Assembly: GCA_012270135.1 (NCBI GenBank)
Contig: JAAXIW010000273.1
Location: forward strand, 1-10,146
Length of the DNA stretch: 10,146 bases
From: Brevundimonas sp.
GTDB taxonomy: Bacteria; Pseudomonadota; Alphaproteobacteria; Caulobacterales; Caulobacteraceae
Direction of reading: 5' to 3'
Shown here piece by piece: positions 6,770 to 10,146 of the stretch (positions within the stretch are counted from its first letter, which is position 1; each line of letters starts with the position of its first letter). The position numbers and the translations under genes are program-made. The notes below the pieces were generated by a model. That model was not told where the DNA came from. It saw nothing but the letters and a program-made list of their open reading frames with translations, and made no database searches.

Positions 6770-7480
6770 ATGTCCGACGAAGAAGCCAAGCCTGAACGCC
6801 GCCGCATGGTGCGTCCGCCCTCCGGCGGGACCGCCGCCGGCCGCGGCATGGGCACGAAGATGAAGACGGCGGACACCAAGTCGATGTCCAGCCAGCAGTG
6901 GATCAAGCGCCAGCTGTCCGACAAATGGTCCGAGCGCGCCCGCGCCGAGGGCTGGCGCAGCCGGGCGGCCTTCAAGTTGCTTGAGATCGACGACCGGTTT
7001 CATCTGATCAGGAAGGGCAGCCGGGTCATCGACCTCGGCGCCGCGCCGGGCGGCTGGGTGCAGGTGGCGCTGAAGCGCGGGGCGAAGGCCGTGGTCGGCG
7101 TCGACCTGCTGCCGATCGAGCCGATCCCGGGCGCCGAGCTGATCCAGGCCGACTTCACCCACCCGGGCGTGGACCTTCAGATGATGGACCTGCTGGGCGG
7201 CCCCCCCGACCTCGTCCTGTCCGACATGGCCCACAACACCGTCGGCCATCGCCAGACCGATCACCTGAAGATCATCGCCCTGATCGAGATCGCCGCCGAC
7301 TTCGCCATCCGCACCCTGAAGCCCGGCGGGCATTTCGTGTCGAAGAATTTCCAGGGCGGCGACGCCGGCGGCGTGCTGGCCCGCCTGCGGGCCGAGTTCG
7401 AGACGGTCAAATACGTCAAGCCGGAGTCGAGCCGTAAGGACAGCGCCGAGGTCTTCCTCGTGGCGATGAACCGGCGCTAG
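6770..7480 (+). CDS. rlmE: 23S rRNA (uridine-2552-2'-O)-methyltransferase
   Basis: The 236-aa protein (RrmJ/FtsJ) 2'-O-methylates U2552 in the A loop of 23S rRNA, a late step in 50S assembly, using S-adenosylmethionine. The SAM-binding loop is IDLGAAPGGWVQVA (87-100). The K-D-K-E catalytic tetrad is complete: Lys69 in RSRAAFKLLEID, Asp152 in LSDMAHN, Lys192 in VSKNFQG and Glu227 in SSRKDSAEVF. Compared with the roughly 209-aa E. coli enzyme there is an N-terminal extension of about 25 residues rich in Arg, Gly, Pro and Lys, likely disordered and RNA-binding. The start ATG 6770 has no SD; later in-frame ATGs (codons 13, 27 and 31) could also serve. A CATAAG box ends six bases before this ATG, so a leaderless start is possible. 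It ends in the CTAG shared with the convergent DUF2061 gene. Confidence 0.95.
   Translation: MSDEEAKPERRRMVRPPSGGTAAGRGMGTKMKTADTKSMSSQQWIKRQLSDKWSERARAEGWRSRAAFKLLEIDDRFHLIRKGSRVIDLGAAPGGWVQVALKRGAKAVVGVDLLPIEPIPGAELIQADFTHPGVDLQMMDLLGGPPDLVLSDMAHNTVGHRQTDHLKIIALIEIAADFAIRTLKPGGHFVSKNFQGGDAGGVLARLRAEFETVKYVKPESSRKDSAEVFLVAMNRR
7477..7480. other. Second CTAG palindrome shared by convergent stop codons
   Basis: TAG of rlmE on the plus strand (7478-7480) and TAG of the DUF2061 gene on the minus strand (7479-7477) lie in one CTAG, giving a four-base tail-to-tail overlap. No hairpin terminator can fit between the two genes, so any terminator must lie inside the opposite gene. Confidence 0.95.
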
Positions 7481-8025
7481 GCCCGCGCCATCTCCGCCGC
7501 CCGCGCCTTGCGCGCCTCGATGCGCGTCCACACGCGGTCGTGCACGGTGAAGAACACCGTCTGCACCAGCGGTTCGATGATGCCGATGGCCAGGGCGACC
7601 CGCCAGTTCCAGGTGAGGGCATAAGCCACCGCTACCGCGACCGCGAAATGCATGACGCCGTACGTCACCGTCTTGGCGGCGATCTGCCTGAACGACCGGG
7701 GCAGGACGTGGCTGTGGCCATGGCAGTGGCCGTGGGCGCGAGTCTGTTCCTCGGGCGTCATGAAACCCAGACGCGCGGTGACCGCCTCCGAGGCCTCCTC
7801 CACACGCGACAGCATCCCGCGCCGCTCGATCCGGTGCCACACCCGGTCGTGGATCGTATAGGCGATGGTCTGGAAGAAGGGCTCGACCACGCCCACGGCC
7901 AGCGCCAGCCGCCAGTCGCGCGTGATGGCGAAGGCCACGAGGATGGCCACCACCAGGTGCATCACGCCGTAACTCGCGATCTTGAGCGCGAGGCGGCGGG
8001 CTGTGCTGATCAACAGTCGGACCAT
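7477..8025 (-). CDS. Tandem DUF2061 membrane protein with His-rich linker
   Basis: A 182-aa predicted inner-membrane protein with two copies of the DUF2061 domain. Copy one (about 15-68) reads KIASYGVMHLVVAI..., EPFFQT, HDRVWHRIERR; copy two (about 118-173) reads KTVTYGVMHFAVAV..., EPLVQT, HDRVWTRIEARK. Each has the family pattern of two hydrophobic segments separated by a short W-R-x-A-L turn and ending in a HDRVW motif. The linker contains AHGHCHGHSHVLP (97-109) with four or more His and one Cys in alternation, a plausible soft or transition metal-binding patch. The biochemical role of DUF2061 is unknown. ATG 8025 is preceded by GAAGGA close upstream (three-base gap); the frame is open 39 codons further but without membrane or domain features. 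Four short predicted helices suggest both domains insert in parallel, implying an internal duplication of a gene for a half-size protein. Confidence 0.88.
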   Translation of the reverse strand: MVRLLISTARRLALKIASYGVMHLVVAILVAFAITRDWRLALAVGVVEPFFQTIAYTIHDRVWHRIERRGMLSRVEEASEAVTARLGFMTPEEQTRAHGHCHGHSHVLPRSFRQIAAKTVTYGVMHFAVAVAVAYALTWNWRVALAIGIIEPLVQTVFFTVHDRVWTRIEARKARAAEMARA

Positions 8026-8102
8026 GCGTCCTTCAGATGTGGGGTCGGCGCCGCATCCGGCAAGGCAATTGTTCTTATCGTAGAGATAGGCGCGAGCGGC
8101 CC

Positions 8103-8132
8103 TTGCGGTTCCCCGCCATCCACCGCTATACG
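8103..8132 (+). promoter_or_regulatory. Candidate guaB promoter
   Basis: TTGCGG (8103-8108) and GCTATACG (8125-8132) form a sigma-70-like promoter with 17-18 bases between hexamers; the -10 has the GCTATA core seen again before rnd. Transcription should begin near 8138-8140, leaving a leader of under 20 bases that contains the GGAG SD (8146-8149). That leader is too short for a purine riboswitch, so none is expected here. Confidence 0.5.
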
Positions 8133-8156
8133 CGGCCCGCAAAACGGAGACTCCTC

Positions 8157-9614
8157 ATGGAGATACGCGAAGGGCTCACCTTCGACGATGTTTTGCTGGA
8201 ACCCGGCCCGTCAGAGATCATGCCCGCCGACGCGGATGTCTCGACGAAGCTCACCCGCGACATCCGACTGAACATCCCGCTGGTCTCGTCCGCCATGGAC
8301 ACGGTGACCGAAAGCCGGCTGGCCATCGCCATGGCCCAGGCGGGCGGGCTCGGCGTCCTGCACCGCAACCTGTCCGTCGAGGAACAGGCCGAGCAGGTCC
8401 GCCAGGTCAAGCGCTACGAGAGCGGCATGGTGGTCAATCCGGTCACCGTCTCGCCGGACACGACGCTCGGCGAGGTGCGCGCCATCGTGGCCCGCAAGAA
8501 GATCACCGGCTTCCCGGTCGTTGATCCCCGGTCGGGCAAGCTGGTCGGCATGCTGACCAATCGCGACATGCGCTTCGACACCGATCCGAATCGTAAGGCG
8601 TCGGAGCTGATGACCACCGGCGAACTGGTCACCGTGCGCGAGGGCGCCGGCCGCGAGGAGGCGCGCGAACTGCTGCGCACCCGCAAGATCGAGCGCGTCA
8701 TCGTCGTCGACGAGGCCTATCGGGCCGTCGGCCTGATCACCATGAAGGACATCGAGAAGGCCCAGGCCTTCCCGAACGCCGCCAAGGACGACGAGGGCCG
8801 GCTGCTGGTCGGCGCCGCCTCCACCGTCGGCGACAGCGGCTACGAGCGCTCGATGGCCCTGGCCGAGGCGGGCGTGGACGTCGTGGTGATCGACACCGCC
8901 CACGGCCACTCGATCCAGGTCGCGCGGGCCGTCGAGCGGGTCAAGCGCGAGTCGAACCGCATCCAGGTCGTGGCCGGCAACGTCGCTACCTATGACGCCG
9001 CCCGGGCGTTGATCGACGCCGGCGCGGATGCGGTCAAGGTCGGCATCGGGCCGGGCTCGATCTGCACCACCCGCATCGTCGCGGGCGTCGGCGTGCCCCA
9101 ACTCACGGCCATCATGGAGGCCGTCCGCGCCGCCCGCGACAGCGGCGTGCCGGTCATCGCCGACGGCGGCATCAAATATTCCGGCGACCTGGCCAAGGCC
9201 ATCGCGGCCGGCGCCTCGGTGGCCATGATGGGCTCGATGTTCGCCGGCACAGACGAGAGCCCGGGCGAGGTCTTCCTCTACCAGGGCCGGTCCTACAAGT
9301 CGTACCGGGGCATGGGCTCGGTCGGGGCCATGGGCGCCGGCTCGGCCGACCGCTACTTCCAGAAGGAGGTCGAGACCCAGAAGCTGGTGCCCGAGGGCAT
9401 CGAGGGTCAGACTCCCTACAAGGGGCCGATCGGCCCGGTCCTGCACCAGATGGTCGGAGGGCTGCGCGCCGCCATGGGCTATGTCGGCGCCGCCACCATC
9501 GCCGACTTCCAGGACCGCGCCCGCTTCGTGCGCATCACCGGGGCCGGCCTGCGCGAGAGCCATGTGCACGACGTGATGATCACGCGCGAGGCGCCGAACT
9601 ACCGGCAGGGCTGA
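8157..9614 (+). CDS. guaB: Inosine-5'-monophosphate dehydrogenase
   Basis: The 485-aa enzyme oxidises IMP to XMP with NAD+, the committed and rate-limiting step to GMP. The N-terminus LTFDDVLLEPG is diagnostic. Two CBS domains (roughly 91-210, NPVTVSPDTTLGEVRAI... and ELVTVREGAGREEA...) are inserted in the TIM barrel and usually sense purine nucleotides. The catalytic loop GPGSICTTR places the nucleophile at Cys303; the NAD/IMP region DAGADAVKVGIGPG precedes it, and the mobile flap holds YRGMGSVGAM (383-392) followed by the ADRYF motif with the catalytic Arg. ATG 8157 is chosen for the GGAG seven bases upstream and the standard N-terminus; the frame is open 40 codons upstream without similarity. 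Length is normal. It is followed after 17 bases by a MAPEG gene and then rsmB, a probable operon; guaA may follow outside the window. Confidence 0.98.
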   Translation: MEIREGLTFDDVLLEPGPSEIMPADADVSTKLTRDIRLNIPLVSSAMDTVTESRLAIAMAQAGGLGVLHRNLSVEEQAEQVRQVKRYESGMVVNPVTVSPDTTLGEVRAIVARKKITGFPVVDPRSGKLVGMLTNRDMRFDTDPNRKASELMTTGELVTVREGAGREEARELLRTRKIERVIVVDEAYRAVGLITMKDIEKAQAFPNAAKDDEGRLLVGAASTVGDSGYERSMALAEAGVDVVVIDTAHGHSIQVARAVERVKRESNRIQVVAGNVATYDAARALIDAGADAVKVGIGPGSICTTRIVAGVGVPQLTAIMEAVRAARDSGVPVIADGGIKYSGDLAKAIAAGASVAMMGSMFAGTDESPGEVFLYQGRSYKSYRGMGSVGAMGAGSADRYFQKEVETQKLVPEGIEGQTPYKGPIGPVLHQMVGGLRAAMGYVGAATIADFQDRARFVRITGAGLRESHVHDVMITREAPNYRQG

Positions 9615-9631
9615 GACAGGGGAGACAGGCC

Positions 9632-10033
9632 ATGGATATGACGCCCGAGTTCATCATGCTGGCCTTCACCCTGATCCTGGCGCTGGTCCAGATCGGGGCG
9701 GCTGGCATGGCCCGCACCGCCGAGCTGGGCGGAAAGTGGAATGCCGGGCCGCGCGACGAGGCCGTTCCGCCGCCGGGCAGGCTGGCGGGGCGGCTGATGC
9801 GGGCCCAGTCCAATCTGTTTGAGACCCTGCCGATCTTCGCCGCCGCCGTGATCATGGCGCATATCGCGGGCAAGGACGGCCAGATGCTGACCTTCGTCGG
9901 GACGCACCTCTATTTCTTCGGGCGGCTGGTCTACCTGCCGCTCTACGCCTTTGGCGTGCCCTATGTCCGTTCTCTGGTCTGGCTGGTCGCCGCCGGCGGG
10001 CTGGTCATGGTGCTCGCCGCCCTGTTTGTCTGA
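9632..10033 (+). CDS. MAPEG-family integral membrane protein
   Basis: A 133-aa, four-helix membrane protein of the MAPEG family (membrane-associated proteins in eicosanoid and glutathione metabolism). Bacterial members of this short type have no proven substrate; some family members act as glutathione transferases. Predicted membrane segments are about 6-27, 60-80, 84-105 and 112-133. The family signature around the second helix is clear: RLMRAQSNLFETLPIFAAAV (R-x3-N-x2-E-x2-P). ATG 9632 has AGGGGAG (9618-9624) seven bases upstream; an alternative ATG two codons on is less well spaced. The gene lies 17 bases after guaB and 9 bases before the rsmB start, so it is probably co-transcribed with both. 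Confidence 0.92.
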   Translation: MDMTPEFIMLAFTLILALVQIGAAGMARTAELGGKWNAGPRDEAVPPPGRLAGRLMRAQSNLFETLPIFAAAVIMAHIAGKDGQMLTFVGTHLYFFGRLVYLPLYAFGVPYVRSLVWLVAAGGLVMVLAALFV

Positions 10034-10042
10034 AAGCCCGCA

Positions 10043-10146
10043 TTGACCCCAGCCGCCCGCCTCGCCGCCGCCGCCTCCGTCCTCGACAGCATCGCCCAGG
10101 GGCGAGCCCCGGCTGAGGTCGTGCTCAAGGCCTGGGGCGCCGCCAA
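10043..10146 (+). CDS. rsmB: Probable 16S rRNA (cytosine-967-C5)-methyltransferase, 5' end only
   Basis: Only the first 34 codons are in the window. The translation from TTG (10043-10045) reads (M)TPAARLAAAASVLDSIAQGR followed by APAEVVLKAWGAA. This resembles the start of the NusB-like N-terminal domain of alphaproteobacterial RsmB/Sun-family methyltransferases, where an A-R-x-A-A-A-x-x-V-L-D helix and a LKAWG segment are common. The TTG start is inferred: no ATG occurs in frame after the MAPEG stop, which is nine bases upstream, and a weak GAAAG sits seven bases before it. The catalytic part, which would prove the call, is outside the window. Position after guaB and a MAPEG gene fits an order I recall from other alphaproteobacteria. 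Confidence 0.72.
   Translation, partial: MTPAARLAAAASVLDSIAQGRAPAEVVLKAWGAA

Noticed and set aside
6458..7840. 460-codon open frame on the minus strand spanning SRAP, rlmE and the DUF2061 gene
   Set aside because: It crosses three well-supported genes in other frames or strands and has no domain of its own.
8133..8156. Purine or guanine riboswitch before guaB
   Set aside because: The likely promoter leaves a leader of under 20 bases, far too short for an aptamer, and no purine-aptamer core is visible. The purM leader is equally short.
8211..9569. 452-codon open frame on the minus strand opposite guaB
   Set aside because: It is antisense to an unmistakable IMP dehydrogenase gene, with biased Asp/Gly/Ala/His/Arg content and no start signals.

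Overview
The window is about 10.1 kb of densely packed, high-GC bacterial chromosome (roughly 70% GC in the core genes). Protein similarity recalled from memory, gene content and promoter-like GCTATA boxes point to an alphaproteobacterium of the Caulobacterales, most likely Brevundimonas-like; this assignment is an inference. No tRNA, rRNA, CRISPR array, insertion sequence or prophage gene was found. No gene-free stretch exceeds about 130 bases.

Left part (1-3853): the 3' end of ndk (+) closes at a perfect hairpin terminator. On the minus strand lie purN, an exported M28 metallopeptidase fused to a C-terminal fibronectin-III-like domain, and purM. A small exported protein of unknown function (+) sits between the peptidase and purM. 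purN overlaps the peptidase stop by one base (TGATG), so its translation is probably coupled to a protease gene instead of to purM.

Middle part (3854-7480): a short divergent promoter region separates purM (-) from rnd (RNase D, +). Three genes then read leftwards: an SRAP-family protein (HMCES/YedK type, divergent motifs), a cytoplasmic cyclophilin, and a 168-aa protein of about 58% GC. The last carries an R-N-x3-H motif typical of HEPN proteins and is the best candidate for a recently acquired accessory gene. rlmE (23S rRNA 2'-O-methyltransferase, +) is divergent from the SRAP gene.

Right part (7477-10146): a protein with two DUF2061 membrane domains joined by a His-rich linker (-) is divergent from guaB (IMP dehydrogenase, +). 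guaB is followed closely by a MAPEG-family membrane protein and the 5' end of a probable rsmB, so these three look like an operon.

Theme: ndk, purN, purM and guaB all serve purine nucleotide synthesis, while rnd, rlmE and rsmB serve RNA maturation. This is mostly ordinary housekeeping chromosome. The points most worth a second look are the low-GC HEPN-like gene slotted without spare bases between the cyclophilin gene and rnd, the divergent SRAP protein, the His-rich DUF2061 tandem, and two convergent gene pairs that both end on one shared CTAG palindrome.
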